From contig OZ010581.1 of assembly GCA_963932145.1 (NCBI GenBank), forward strand, positions 84,521,806 to 84,585,805: a DNA stretch of 64,000 bases, given 5' to 3'. The position numbers were made by a program, and so were the translations under genes. Positions 10,070 through 21,076 of this stretch are shown one piece after another (positions within the stretch are counted from its first letter, which is position 1; each line of letters opens with the position of its first letter). The notes beneath the pieces were generated by a model, which was given only the letters and a program-made list of their open reading frames with translations, did no database searches and had not been told where the DNA came from. The stretch is from Acanthosepion lycidas. Taxonomy: Eukaryota > Mollusca > Cephalopoda > Sepiida > Sepiidae.

Positions 10070-12660
10070 TTTCACAGGTAGGACTCTCAGGACTACAACT
10101 AGATGATTCATGTGCTTCTACGGGGTTTTTAGGGATGTCATTTGTAAAAGTGTCCTCTCCATCAGAAGATTTAGGAGCTATATTCCGCACATTAACAGTA
10201 GTTTCGGATGAGCATAGTGAAGATTGATTTCCAAAAGTGTAGCATCCTAGTTTTGCCCAAGTGGGAATTAATATCCCGGGTGTGGATTTATAGCTATATT
10301 TGAATAGCCTGTCATGAGGGGTTACGTTAGTTGCTGTACAGAATAAGGTTCTAATTGAGTGGAGTGAATCAGGTAGAATATTTTCTCAATAGGAGGGCTT
10401 CATGTTACGAGAATGTAAAGTTATCTGAATAGCCTTCTATAGGGTGTCATTTAGTTTCTCTGTCTATCCCTTACCTTCAGAGTGGTATCTACTTGTTTTC
10501 GATGTCGTGATACCTTTTTCATGCAAATAGTTTTTAGTTTCTTCTGAGGTGAAGTCGGCAGCCCTATTGGTATGGATTATATCGGGCATACCAAAAATTG
10601 AAAATAGTTGCTTCAGACTCTGTGGATGATAGTTCGGCTTGTCATATCTTTGCAGCAAAAGGCAAATTGAAAACGAGATAGTTCATCGTTTACAGTTACT
10701 AGATATTTATTACCGTGTATAGACGACGGTAAGGGTAATTTAAAATCGATATTTAATCGTTGAAATCGCAGTTTATAAGTATGCCCCTGCCACTGGTTAC
10801 GAATTTTGGTTTCAGGTTCTGGCAGGATTTACAAGAGTTGGTTTCGCTCTAAGGAGAAAGAGAAATTTTTTGCTCTGGTAAAGTGAAAGAGACATGTAAT
10901 TCCAGGGTGACATAATTGAAGATGTAATTCACAAAGATCTTGCAACATGTGAGTGAGGGCAGAGATACGAGAAAAAGTATCAGTAGCCGTATTTTCAGTT
11001 CCTGAACGATAACTGATGCGGAATTTAAACTGGGACAGCTCGATGCACCAACGGCATATCTTATCGTTTTTTATCTTTGATTTCCTTATGTTATCGAATA
11101 TAAAAACATGACTCTGAAATGTCTGCCAAGTAGAAAGTGACGCTTCTTCCATACAGCTTCGACTATGGCGGCAGCTTCATTTTCGATGGCGTGATGTTTG
11201 ATTTCGTTAGGATTTAGAGTACGAGAAAAGAATGCAATAGGTCGGCCATGTTGATTTAAGATTGTAGCTATGCAGTAATGGATAGCGTATATTTCTAGTT
11301 CAAATTCTTTAACCCTTTTTACTAGGGTAGCGTCTTTTAAATTGTTTTTCAGCACTTGGAAGGAGTGTAATACTGATGGTAGCAGTGGAAATTCTTTGTT
11401 GTCGTTCAATGGTATTATTTTGTCCAAAAAGTTTTGGATAAATTTACTATAATTAGAAAAACATTCCAATTATTCGTCTTTGGGATTTTAGATTTAGAGG
11501 GGAAGCATTTCAAGGAAGGGTTTTAGTCTATTGTAGTCAGGGGATATCTGATTGTTTTGGATAGTGTACCTAAGTAGTGTAATTGAAGTTGCTGAAATGA
11601 TACTTTTACTATTGTTTAGGGTGATATTGTACTTCTTAGCCACATCATAGAATTTTTGAAGGTTGGAATCGTCTTCTTCGCTGATAGGGATCTGATGATA
11701 AGTGGATTTAAAATCAAGTGAAGATAGTTTACTGGGCTATATATTAAGTTGGTGCAAAAATAATGTCGTTTTCTCACATATGTTACTATGTGAGAAAACT
11801 ACATTATTTTTGCACCAACCTAATACTGAACCATATTTTAAATATGGGTATAGGGTAAGCATCGAGTTCTGTGAATCTATTTATGGTGTTGTTGTAATCA
11901 ATTACCATTTGATTTTGGTGGTTTTCATTTAATGTTACAAGGAGATATTAAGGACTTTACTATACCTTCTTTCAACATTCTAGTAGTTTCTTACTTTATC
12001 AATTTACTATCAGCGAGAGTATGACGATGTGGCTTAGTGACAATTGGAGTTGTATTAATATTTATAGTTGGGAAGTGGTCATTATTCGTGACTGCTCCAC
12101 AAGTTAATTCCCGGGTACATCAAATCTCAAGGTCACTTTATCATATTTTTTTCAGTATGACCTTTCCTATGATGGTATTAACGAATAGATTTTTAATCAC
12201 CTCCGATATCACGCCAAAATTCAGGGTGATATCAATTATCCTTTCGTCAACAATTTTTGCATGTTGGTTACGGTCTGCCAGGGCTATTGTCTTTTGTTTT
12301 TGTATGACAAAAAGTTTGAACTTTTTTGCCGTACTTTTGTTGATAAAAATTCCCACGCTACCAGAATTTACCATGACATTGACAACGTCTCCATTTATAT
12401 TGCACTTCTAGGTTAAGGTAATATCCTTCGTTCTCGTTCTTAGTCATGCAAGACTGGGAGAGTCAGTATCGTATGGCTGATACTGAAGATCTGCATACTT
12501 TTGTTCAATGGCCTTTTTTTAAGTATTTTTTGTATTATGGACTGGACATAAGTGACGCGGATGACGTGAGTTTCTGCAGAAGAAGCAAATCTCCTTAGGC
12601 TTAGTATTTGTATGCTGGCTACACTGGCGTTTTCCTCTGTAGAAATTATGGGAATGGTAA
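10070..12660 (-). mobile_element. Ty3/Gypsy element D, 3' portion (protease to integrase tail)
   Basis: Minus strand, parts in order: zinc knuckle near 12550-12600 (CFFCRNSRHPRHLCP), aspartic protease 12141-12374 (VNSGSVGIFINKSTAKKF), reverse transcriptase around 11500-12000, RNase H 10970-11469 (FFSRTLNPNEIKHHAIENEA), integrase zinc region and core 10464-10960 (GMPDIIHTNRAADF), and an integrase C-terminal tail to about 10080. A mariner MITE (11744-11823) sits in the RT part. With 15867-16360 this appears to be one element split by element C. Broken in many places, old. Confidence 0.8.
11744..11823. mobile_element. Mariner-type MITE, copy 2 (80 bp)
   Basis: Palindromic, TTAAGTTGGTGCAAAAATAA at one end and its near-complement at the other, with TA at both flanks. 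Exactly 80 bp, the length of human MADE1. Inserted in the reverse-transcriptase region of element D, so it is younger than D. Confidence 0.92.
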
Positions 12661-15600
12661 TTGAATTATTAGCCAATACACGAAACTTCTCATTAACGCT
12701 TTCATACGATTTTCCCTGTGTGTCTTAGATGAAAGTCCTTCAGAATTCGTCTTTGTAAAGATTTGGGTATGACCACTCTTTCATTATAAAGTAATACGTG
12801 ATTACAAATTAAAAAACACTCCGCTAGATTTCTTTCTTTTGCTTCTATTTTTCTCTTAGTACTTTGTATGAATTCATCCATTTCAGCTTCTCTTCTGATT
12901 TCTAACAAGGTCACTTTCCAGTTTGGGATCAAAATGCGTCAGTGCTAGATCAGACGTTAATTTCTTTATGATCTCCTTAAAACCTTTCTGACAATCTTCC
13001 GTCCAGTTCCATTTGTTATCTTTTTTCAATAATTCATTGAGGGGAGCCTTCAATTTGGGCATGTTTTCAATGAATTCACCGTAATAGCTCGCTAGACCAA
13101 GAAAACTTTGCAACTCTGCGACATTTTTCAGCTCAGGCATATTTTTTTTTATTGCAGATGCCCTATCTGGATCTGGTTTTCTGCCACTTCCATTGATTAT
13201 ATGGCCCAGATATTTGATTTCTTTCAGAAAAAAAATCGCATTTTTTCTCCTTCACCTTAAAACCAAAATCCTGAATTCTTTTAAAGACTTCTTTAATATG
13301 CGTTGCGTGTTCTTCTACATTAGCGCTTTTGATTAAAATGTCGTCTAAGTAAGCAGTAGCAAAGTTCTGTCCCATGAGCACGGTATCCATAGTCTGTTGA
13401 AAGATTGACGGTGCTACTTTTATCCCAAATGGCAATCTGTTAAATTTGTAAACTCCTTTGTGAGTATTGATACATAGAATTTTTGTACTTTCTTCTTCTA
13501 CTGGAATCTGAAGATAAGCTTCGCTTAAATCAATCTTAGAAAATACCTTACCACCGTTAAGCTTGGTAAATATTTCCTTCGGGCTTGGCAATGGGTAGTG
13601 ATAATCCTTGATAGCCTTGTTTAACCCAGTCGCGAAATCTGCGCAAACACGTATTTCTCCGGATTTTTTCTTTACGTAGACTACTGGTGCCGCCCATTCA
13701 CTGAATTCGATTTGTGAAAGGATTCCAGTTTGTACCAATCTTCTTGTCAATTTTTTCTATGGTTGCGAAAGGCACGTTTCGCTTTTTCTTGAATACTGGC
13801 AGAACATTTTCCTTCAGTTCAATTTTAGCTGCAAACTTATTACATCGTCCCAAACCGCTCGAGAATACTTCGGGAAATTGCCTATGTAGTTCTTCTTTTA
13901 ATTTTGTAGCTTCTGACGGTTCGCACTCTATTTTCTTACAAAATGAGCTAATGGGTAAATCCCATACGTCAAATTTTTGCATCCAATCCATGCCCACCAA
14001 ATTTTCTGTGTCTTTCATTACAAATATTTTCATTTTTTTCGTTTTTCCATGGAATTTTACGTTTAGAATTACTTCTTCAAATTTGATACGCTTCCCTGTA
14101 ACAGACTTAGCGATTTTCTGTGTATGCATCATGGTCGGTCTATTTAGCTTCCTCCATGTCTGTAAATTAATTATAGTTAGATCCGATCCTGAGCCTAACT
14201 GTAATTTTACCTTCTTATTTAAGATCTCAAGTTCCACGTATTTTCTTTTGTTTAGTTTGTCTTCGTAGTCCATTCCAGTAGTTCTTACTCTACTAGTGTG
14301 TTTTTTGTTTCTGCATTGAGATGCCTTATGTCCCATTTTTCCACAAGCTAAACAGTTCTTGTATTTAAATCGACAGTCCTTATTCCAGTGTAATCCACCA
14401 CATCTGTGGCATACAGATGGGAGGGGAGGCTTATATTTGCCTTGATCTTTGTCATTAATCGCCTTATACCTTGTAATTTTTTCTTGTTCATAAAATTTTT
14501 GTTTTCTTTCCGGCGGGGGGGGGTCGTAATTTTTTGTTCAACTTACATATGTGTGCTACTCCCGATTCCTCGATATCCTTAGAGTCTTTTTTTTTATACT
14601 CAAGCATTTTTGGCAGTCTTATGACAATTTTTGTAGCGTTAATCCAGGCTCGTTTTGAAGTTTCGAGAGCATTCTTTTGCGCATTTCACTGTCTTAGACT
14701 GAGACTAATCCCTGTACGAAAATGAGACACTTAAAATTATCCGGAGTCAATTCTGCCAATTTAAAGTCATCGCAATGTTTGTTCACAATTGCGGCGAACG
14801 TGGAGTAGTTCACATTTTCGCTTTTTACGAGGTTGAGACATTTCCACCTTTTGTGAAAAAGTGAAGTCTTTGGACTGAAGAGCTCCGTAGGGCATGTAAC
14901 TGCCTCGTTAAACGTTAAATCCTTTGTCTTTTTCGGTAGAATATAGTCCACAAATTTTGTGTACTCCTCTGTTACCAATTTTCTGAGTAGCTTCTTAGCT
15001 TCCGTCCAATTTTGGCAATCAATGTTGAAAATGTCTTCATGACGTCTGTAATAGTCCCCGAAATTTTCACCATCTTCTAGAGAGTATTTAAATGTTTCTA
15101 TTGTGTTCCAAACTGCGTCTTGAGAAAAAATCGCCTCTTTTTCGATATTACTTTGTTGTGTGTTGCCCGCTACGTTTAATATTAATTCCTGGAGTTGTAT
15201 TTGTCTTACTTCATTTTCCTTCTGTATTTGTAGTAATTGCTTTTGCTACTTTTCCTCCATTCTTTCTTGGAGTTGTATTTGCTGTTCATTTTGGTATTTC
15301 ATAAGTTCTACTAAAATACTTTTAAAGTCGTCGATGAAAGTCCTCCATCTTACGAAAAACTCGATTTTCCGTATTTTGAGGAAGTACCTTTTAATCACGG
15401 TGGTCACGCAAAATCCTCGCAAATCCTCGTAAATCTTTGTCGCTAAGTTGTTGTGGACACTGGCAACGGCAAATTTTTTTTCCGAGAAGTGCAAATCCTC
15501 GTCGCCAAATTATTGTGTTGGCGAGAGAGAAATTTTTTTCCGTATCCGAAGTCCTCGTCGCCAAGTAGTTGTGGATTCCGTGGATGGAATCCGGCACAAA

Positions 15601-15866
15601 TAAATAACAACGCCAGTAATAGAAATAGGACAAATATGTGTATTGAACATAAGAATACAAAGTGAAATAAAGATTAGTCCAGGAATGCGGGTTAGTAGAA
15701 AAGTATATTTTCAAGTCTCTGTAATGGAAACCGTAAGTATCTCTCTTTCTGGACTCTCGTAATTCTGTGTGAACACCCTGTGTCGACCTTTTTTGCCACG
15801 CTATCTCTTCGTGGTATAAGTATCCATTGGACGATTCCATTCTGTGTACGAGGGGCGAGTCCCACA
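12660..15866 (-). mobile_element. Ty3/Gypsy element C, inserted in element D
   Basis: Minus strand. 5' LTR 15570-15866 starts TGTGGGACTC and ends GGAATCCACA; the primer-binding-like TGGCGACGAGG lies at about 15553-15563. Gag 14694-14978 and upstream; two CCHC zinc knuckles at 14290-14420 (GKMGHKASQCRN); protease 14100-14240 (SGSDLTIINLQTWRKL); reverse transcriptase 13170-13750 with the intact catalytic YLDDIL; start of RNase H 12883-13140; integrase zinc region 12650-12930. Incomplete at its 3' side with several breaks. Its LTR abuts the Gag of D, so C is younger than D. Confidence 0.85.
15570..15866 (-). repeat. 5' LTR of element C
   Basis: About 297 bp, with TGTGG at one end and CCACA at the other, next to the primer-binding-like TGGCGACGAGG on the inner side and Gag of element D on the outer side. 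Confidence 0.7.
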
Positions 15867-16360
15867 ATAGTTTTCTTCGGCAGTTACTGCTTGTAAGTCA
15901 CACTTTTTAGTCAAACTATCCAAATGTTGCATGAAAAGGTCTATCGTGTGGGCTGGTTTCTGCCTAGCTTCAGTGTAATTAGCCGGTGTCTGTTTACCCG
16001 ACGTTCGTGGGTTTGATATATGCAACTTCGAGCGTTTTCATGGCAGAATCGTTCGAGTCGCTAATTATTTCGAACACTTCTGTTGATATATTGTTTATGA
16101 GAGCGAAATAATTTTTGGTTGTTTTCAGTCTCGTCAGTGCCGTTAATAGTATGTAGAAAGTTAGTGAACGTGAGTTTCCAATGCTTAAATAATTTCTTTT
16201 AGTTGGAAATTGCAGGCTCGATAGCGAATCTTTCAGGGCACAATAATGTTCCTTATCACTGTATTTGTTCGGTATTAAATTGTTGCGAGTTAGAATGAAC
16301 AATACTAGAAGACCAGGTGATAATACCGAACAAATACACATGTTATGTACAAACAAACAT
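15867..16360 (-). mobile_element. Ty3/Gypsy element D, gag portion
   Basis: Minus-strand Gag with INNISTEVFEIISDSNDSA, AYIKPTNV, and then HTIDLFMQHLDSLTKKCDL, the spacing typical of the Gypsy Gag that has a single conserved LDSL.K.C segment. It stops exactly at the LTR of element C. The matching zinc knuckle and pol of the same style resume beyond C at 12660. Confidence 0.75.
16254..16340. repeat. Inverted repeat, 18-bp arms
   Basis: TGTATTTGTTCGGTATTA near 16259 and its complement TAATACCGAACAAATACA near 16321 are separated by about 45 bases. Possibly an LTR or leader feature of element D. Function unknown. Confidence 0.6.
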
Positions 16361-17386
16361 GGAAGTCTTTTCAGGAGTCTCTCACTTAACTTGAAGGAGA
16401 ATAATTACGAGACTCTTTGCAATACAGTATAGTATCAGACAGGAGTAGGAATGATCTAAGGGGAGGTGATAATTTAATTAACAACAAGGTCGTAACCCAG
16501 AAAACGCCTATCTCAACACCATTAGTAAAAGAACAAATAACCCAGAAAAGAAGATACAGGCGTGATACTACGAGTGTACGTGTCAAAGCAACAGAACTCA
16601 TCCTCGGATCAAAAGCGTCGTACCGGCCTAAGGTACCAAGTCAAGCTCGCTCAATACACGAGGAATAGAAGACCCATTCTGAGAAATGGGTAACGAAGGT
16701 TGTTCGGGGGGTGCGTATGCATGCCCTACTCCTATTTGATTTAATTATCGTAGAAGAAAAATTACTAGGGCGGGGACATACATAGAAAAGTTAATATATT
16801 TGTTGTAACTAAAGGTTTGCAGGTTTTTTCCAATTTGTACATTAACTTAGCAATGTAACTAAACAATTAAGTTTGACTTTGTAGTTACGGTTTAGATCGT
16901 GTGCCAAACTTGAACAATGCAAAGAAGTATGTTCAATGTAAGAGCAGTGGAGTTAATAAGTGCGAAGTTGGCTCAGAGTACGTAGCTGCTTGAGTAAGCT
17001 GAAGATGTTGTTTAGCATCAGTTTCAAAAAATGAGCTCAGAATTACAACATTAGTACCAGCTAACCGAGGAGCCAGGAGAATGGTTAGGGATCGGGGTGA
17101 GAACAGTGTGGTTTGCGGGAGGGTAAGTACTAAGTTAGGAGAATGAAACAACTATTAATTTCTGGCTTAGTATAAATCCGAATATTCACTCTTTGGAAAT
17201 GCGCCACAGTATTCAAGTAAAAAAAAAACTTTCATTAAATGTCGTAACTTCAATAAATTAACCCTAGATTAATAAGCAAATAACCAGTACAGACGTACCG
17301 TATATTAGTTCTAATTAAAACAATTGTGGCACAAGGCGAAAAGGCTGACCAAAATTTTCTATCTAATCTGATTCACGACACACTCA

Positions 17387-17388
<2 letters not shown>
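16361..17388. other. Sequence upstream of element D, unassigned
   Basis: On the minus strand this should hold the leader and 5' LTR of element D, but I cannot identify LTR ends or a primer-binding site. The open frames at 16417-16668 and 16933-17151 show no recognisable domain. Confidence 0.4.

Positions 17389-17473
<85 letters not shown>
17389..17473. repeat. (TA)n(TG)n microsatellite
   Basis: TA run followed by TG and CG/TG runs; directly visible. Confidence 0.95.
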
Positions 17474-17484
17474 ATGTATGTGTA

Positions 17485-18165
17485 AAAAATTCTCAGAATT
17501 CTTTCTTTTTATGTGCCACGTCCTTTTAGGGCGTAGGCGATCATGGCTCTCCACCTCCCTCTATCCCTTGCAGCTCTCACCAAGTTCCTTCCCTCTGCTT
17601 CCTCCCCCAGACCACGTTCTGTCATCCACCAGCCCTAGTCCGCCAGCTATGTCACGCGCTGTTTTCCCTTGTCTATCTTTCCCTCTATTCGACCCGTGAG
17701 TATCAGATTCTCCAGGCCGTCCTTCCTCATTATGTGTCCCAGAAACTTCAGCTGCCTCACTCTAATGTTAAGTATAAGTCTCGGCCTTGTTTGCAACTTC
17801 TCTAACCTCATCGTTGGCCACACGCTCGGTCCATGTTAGCATCCTTCTGTAAAACCTCATCTCCGTCGCTTCGAGTCTCTTCTTCATCTTTGAGGAAGTC
17901 GTCCAAAATTCGCATGGATAGATGTCACGTAACAGCTCAGTATTCTTTTCTTTGTTATAAATCCTCGTGTCTCGCAATACTCTGCTCAGCTTTTGGAATG
18001 TGTCCTTAGCCATCCCAATACGCCTACGGACCTCAGCGTCGCACTTACCGTCCTCCTACTGATGACCATGCATTCTGTTTTCTTGTAGTTTATGCTTAGT
18101 CCTTCTCACTCTCCGTCGCAATCTTTTGTAGGAGATTTTGTTTATATATGCCTGCTTCTGAAATA
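17485..18165 (-). pseudogene. LINE ORF2 3'-end fragment
   Basis: Minus strand: a C-terminal non-LTR reverse-transcriptase segment. MKKRLEATEMRFYRRML and WTERV..DEVREVANK match the conserved ...KRLEA.EM.F.RR(I/M)L...WT..V.NEEV... region, followed in another frame by RQLKFLGHIMRKDGLENL and, near the end, RGRWRAMIAYALKGRGT. Upstream endonuclease and RT core are absent (5' truncation) and there are frame changes. The upstream TRIYNKEKNTELLRDIYPCEFWT corresponds to the usual ILLYG.E.WT segment. A second scrap of the family is at 43110-43290. Confidence 0.8.
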
Positions 18166-18230
18166 TTATTGTTATGGGTGTTTGTAGATCTGATTATATT
18201 CATAATGCTTTTTAAAGTGGATGTGACTCA

Positions 18231-18300
18231 GTGGCGTAACTAGTGTTTTTGCCGCCCAGGGCGGCCCTCAATTTTGCCGCCCCTCCCCAGAAGGAATACA
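18231..18300 (+). mobile_element. Possible hAT-type transposon end
   Basis: CAGTGGCGTAACTAG is a common terminus of hAT elements, followed here by GC-rich GCCGCCC repeats. No partner end or 8-bp duplication was found, so this is a single-ended suggestion. Confidence 0.35.
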
Positions 18301-18330
18301 AATTACAATGCATATTAACCCTTTAAAGTT

Positions 18331-18364
<34 letters not shown>
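18331..18364. repeat. (TA)n microsatellite
   Basis: Interrupted TA run, directly visible. The adjacent GTCAACGACGAAATTATTCG (18365-18384) resembles a Tc1-like terminal repeat, but no partner was found. Confidence 0.85.
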
Positions 18365-18624
18365 GTCAACGACGAAATTATTCGTACACCCATCAATTTT
18401 TAATATTTTTATCCATTTCTCAGAATCAAATGCCCGTATGATGCCAGGTTATTAACGTGTTTCTATTAATGTTGTGGCCTGTTTAGGGGGCCAGAAAGAA
18501 AGACACCGTCAGACGAAGGTAGGTTGAACAAGTGTAATGAAATAACAGATATATACAAAGTAAGAGTGTTATAAGTCACCAGATAGAAGTGTCCGTCTCG
18601 ACTATCAGGTTACACTGCGTCTCG

Positions 18625-19170
18625 GCTGCCGAAATTTATTTCTGTTAAAATGTGGCAAAAGGCCTAAAAAGGGGGATGGGGAAAAGGACAGTCTACATCT
18701 GTCTTAATTTTAAACATAGCTAGCCACAAACACTGACCCAAACACACAAACAATATTCCTGACACGAAAACAACACACTTACCTTTCTTACTACATGCAC
18801 CATAATACCTCATTGTCTCAATGAAAATCCTAAATAGTCCCCATATGTACAAATCGTCGTATATGGGCGAGGGGAATAAAACAACAAGTTAAAAAATCCC
18901 CAATGAGTATGTACAATACGAATATAATATATTTACAAGAAACTAAATTGAGTCGACGACTAAAGTCAGCAGCAAACGTTCTAGTTTTTGATTTTAGATT
19001 ATCCCACCAGGCATTCCCAACCACAGCCCCCGTCAATTCCCTCTGAATCATTAGTAACGGCTGGTCCCGGAAATCCTGCTCACCAAATAATGAGCAGTTT
19101 AATTTCCAGTAGCCAGTCAACCTAAACTTAAGCTTATCTAAGTTTACACAGAGCCTAACAAGCCTATGAT
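18625..19170 (-). pseudogene. Tx1-like LINE fragment, internally deleted
   Basis: Minus strand. 18950-19165 encodes DHRLVRL, then GYWKLNCSLFGEQDFRDQ and VVGNAWWDNLKSK...FAADFSRRLNL, nearly identical to the end of the endonuclease region of the LINE at 31325-37917 (34950-35160). It then jumps directly to 3'-UTR-like sequence (CCCCATCCCCCTTTTTAGGCC, TTTTGCCACATT, AATAAAT) matching 37850-37915. The whole RT is missing. It ends near 18630 without a clear copy of the GACGAACACGCG target. Confidence 0.8.
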
Positions 19171-19865
19171 CCTGTTGCTGAGTGAAAATGGATCAGAAGG
19201 TAATTTATGTAAAGGCAAAGATTATGCGTGCTTATTATGCATTATCCCACAATACGTAGATCAAATAAAGAACATAAGGACAATTTGTATTTATTGTGGA
19301 AACCTAACCTACCTACAAATGGACACTTCCACACTTCTATATGTGGCTACCAACTATGGGTTGGGGAGCCACCAGTTAGAGAAAGAACTCTCCTGTCCAC
19401 GTTTACTGTCGTACTTCTTTTACCGAGAATATATTAACCTTATATCCGAGTCCGTGTTATCTTTTATGGTCCAACACCATAACAGTATTGCAAGAAATTA
19501 CTAAAAACACAGTGGTTAGAGATCCAACAATAAAGAGATTTTTATATATACAATAGATATATTGAAGGTAACATAAGGATAAGAATGTTCATGCGGAAAT
19601 TTGGTCAATAAAAGTTAATGGTTTTGATTTGTTAGTGAAGTTAAAATAATTTGGTTTCTGCAAGGAAAAATCTCAAATGTGTTCGTTCAAATATTAGTGT
19701 GTATGCGTGTGTTACTAGTTAGAATTTAAGTTGTGAAGAATTGTTTGCCTTTAACTGTTTGGCTAGATTGAATTGTACAATTACTCTTTGTGTAGTGAAA
19801 ACGTTCACTTTTTAAGTCAATTGTAATTTGATTACCACGCGGACAATGGTCGATTGAGTGCTGTG
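19171..19865. other. Unassigned sequence
   Basis: The open frame at 19166-19504 has no recognisable motif, and its first codons overlap the antisense of LINE sequence. The rest is AT-rich. Probably part of a decayed LTR element, as repeat X follows. Confidence 0.4.
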
Positions 19866-20176
19866 TTGAGAATTTTGAAGTGATGTTGAGTCAGTGAATT
19901 GACACGCGTGGAGTTTGGTAGCATCTCACGAAACTTGATGACTGACTGACTTGAATTGTCATGCGGTTGTTTATATAGACTTTGGTGTTTAAAAATCGGC
20001 TCCAGGGAGTTTCGGCGGGAAAAAGGATCTGTTTCGACTTTGCTACAGTTTAGTGTTTATTAACCAATAGAAGATTGAATTTACTGAAACGAAGTGGTGA
20101 TTGGTTAAGGCTTTTTTTTAGGGAAGAATACATCTTTCCGAAAGGGGTGGAAGTCTAATGTGGAATATTCCACAAT
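19866..20176 (+). repeat. Dispersed repeat X, copy 2
   Basis: Parallels 2000-2330 block by block and ends in the perfect palindrome TGTGGAATATTCCACA (20159-20174), preceded by purine-rich GAAAGGGGTGGAAG. A purine tract next to a TG terminus suggests the 3' end of an LTR element's interior and the start of its LTR. Confidence 0.55.
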
Positions 20177-20179
20177 CCG

Positions 20180-20677
20180 AATAAACTATATAATGAAAAA
20201 TAAATATACACAAAATTAGTACGGAAAACAACAGTTCAAACGAAAAATACCCAAAACAACAGTTATACGAACGAAGACCCGAAAAAATTACACAAAACAA
20301 TTTAAACTATAAAGAAACACTTTAAACAACAATAAACCTAACAATAAGACGTAACACGTAAATAAAGAAAAATAAAGTAAAGTCGGACGATGACAAAAGA
20401 ATAACACGTAGAAAAAGATAAACTCTGGAAGGGGGATATAGAAAATAAAAAGAAATGGAAAAAATAAATTTTAAAAGGAAACTTAACAGTAAAAATGAAA
20501 AACTAATAATAGAAGAATAAATACAAAATAAAAGGAAAAATAAAAATGGCTAAGTAATAAATTGAAAAATAAAAAATCAGAAACTTTTTCAAATAACAGT
20601 CAATAAAAGAAAACGTAAAAAAAAAAGAAAAGTAAAATAAATCACTAAATAACTAAACGGAATTTGTGGAAAAAAAA
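20180..20677 (-). mobile_element. Probable LINE leader (T-rich 5' UTR), minus strand
   Basis: Extremely T-rich on the minus strand, with words shared with the leader of the LINE at 31325 (GTTGACTGTTA/TTGACTGTTA, CAATTTATTA, ATTTTTCCTTTTATTTT, GTTACGTGTTA/ACGTGTTA). It directly follows, in the minus direction, the GACGATATTCG junction and the SINE-like element at 20690-20863. This is the same order as on the plus strand at 24804-25413. No coding part remains. Low-complexity similarity makes this tentative. Confidence 0.45.
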
Positions 20678-20689
20678 ACGAATATCGTC

Positions 20690-20863
20690 TGCCATATTTA
20701 ATAGTCCCCCCCACCCCACGAGGAATGTATATGGGGGAAAAAGCTGAGTTTAACGTGGGTTTCTCCGAGCCCGTAGGCTCGGCCAAAAATATTCCCTTAG
20801 AACCCGCAAAGCTTCGTCCGGGTTCCTCTCTGCAAAAGCAGAGAGTTCGACAGAAGTCGCACA
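20690..20863 (-). mobile_element. SINE-like element S, minus-strand copy
   Basis: Minus strand, matches 24804-25017: shared TGTCGAACTCTCTGC head, a GGAACC.GGACGA.GCTTTG block, an identical ATATTTTTGGCCGAGCCTAC hairpin block, ACCCACRTTAAA, CATTCSWTCCTCGTGGG-like 3' part and AT-rich end. The 3' side is followed by GACGATATTCGTTTTTTTT, close to the GACGAACACGCGTTTTT junction of the other copy. Open frames through it are incidental. Confidence 0.7.
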
Positions 20864-20920
20864 CAGTCAGACACTACGTCACGGCTGCTCACAGAGAAAG
20901 TCTCGCAGGTTAGTATTTAT

Positions 20921-21076
20921 GAAGAAAGAAGAGTCCATTCTACTGTAGGTAGGTCACCATAACACCCCACTCCTAAAATCTTAACTCCGCAGGTGTCTGA
21001 AGAAAGAAGAGTTCATTCTACTGTAGGTAGGTCACCATAAAACCCCACTCCTAAAATCTTAACTCCGCAGGGGTCT
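20921..21076. repeat. Tandem duplication, 78-bp unit
   Basis: Two nearly identical units (20921-20998 and 20999-21076), each containing GAAGAAAGAAGAG, GTAGGTAGGTCACCATAA and CCCCACTCCTAAAATC. The unit spans the purine-tract/LTR boundary of element F. Confidence 0.9.

Noticed and set aside
10042-10227. Plus-strand open frame preceded by a splice-acceptor-like TTTTCACAG
   Set aside because: The minus strand of the same stretch reads as the C-terminal tail of element D pol, which explains the open frame better.
13714-14268. 184-residue plus-strand open frame
   Set aside because: Antisense to protease and zinc-knuckle sequence of element C.
18365-18400. Tc1-like terminal repeat (GTCAACGACGAAATTATTCG...)
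   Set aside because: Only one end seen, adjacent to a TA microsatellite; not enough to call an element.
20725-20913. Open frame with VGFSEPVGSAKN, similar to a frame at 24830-25093
   Set aside because: Both read through opposite strands of the SINE-like element; the similarity comes from the shared DNA repeat and hairpins, not from a protein.
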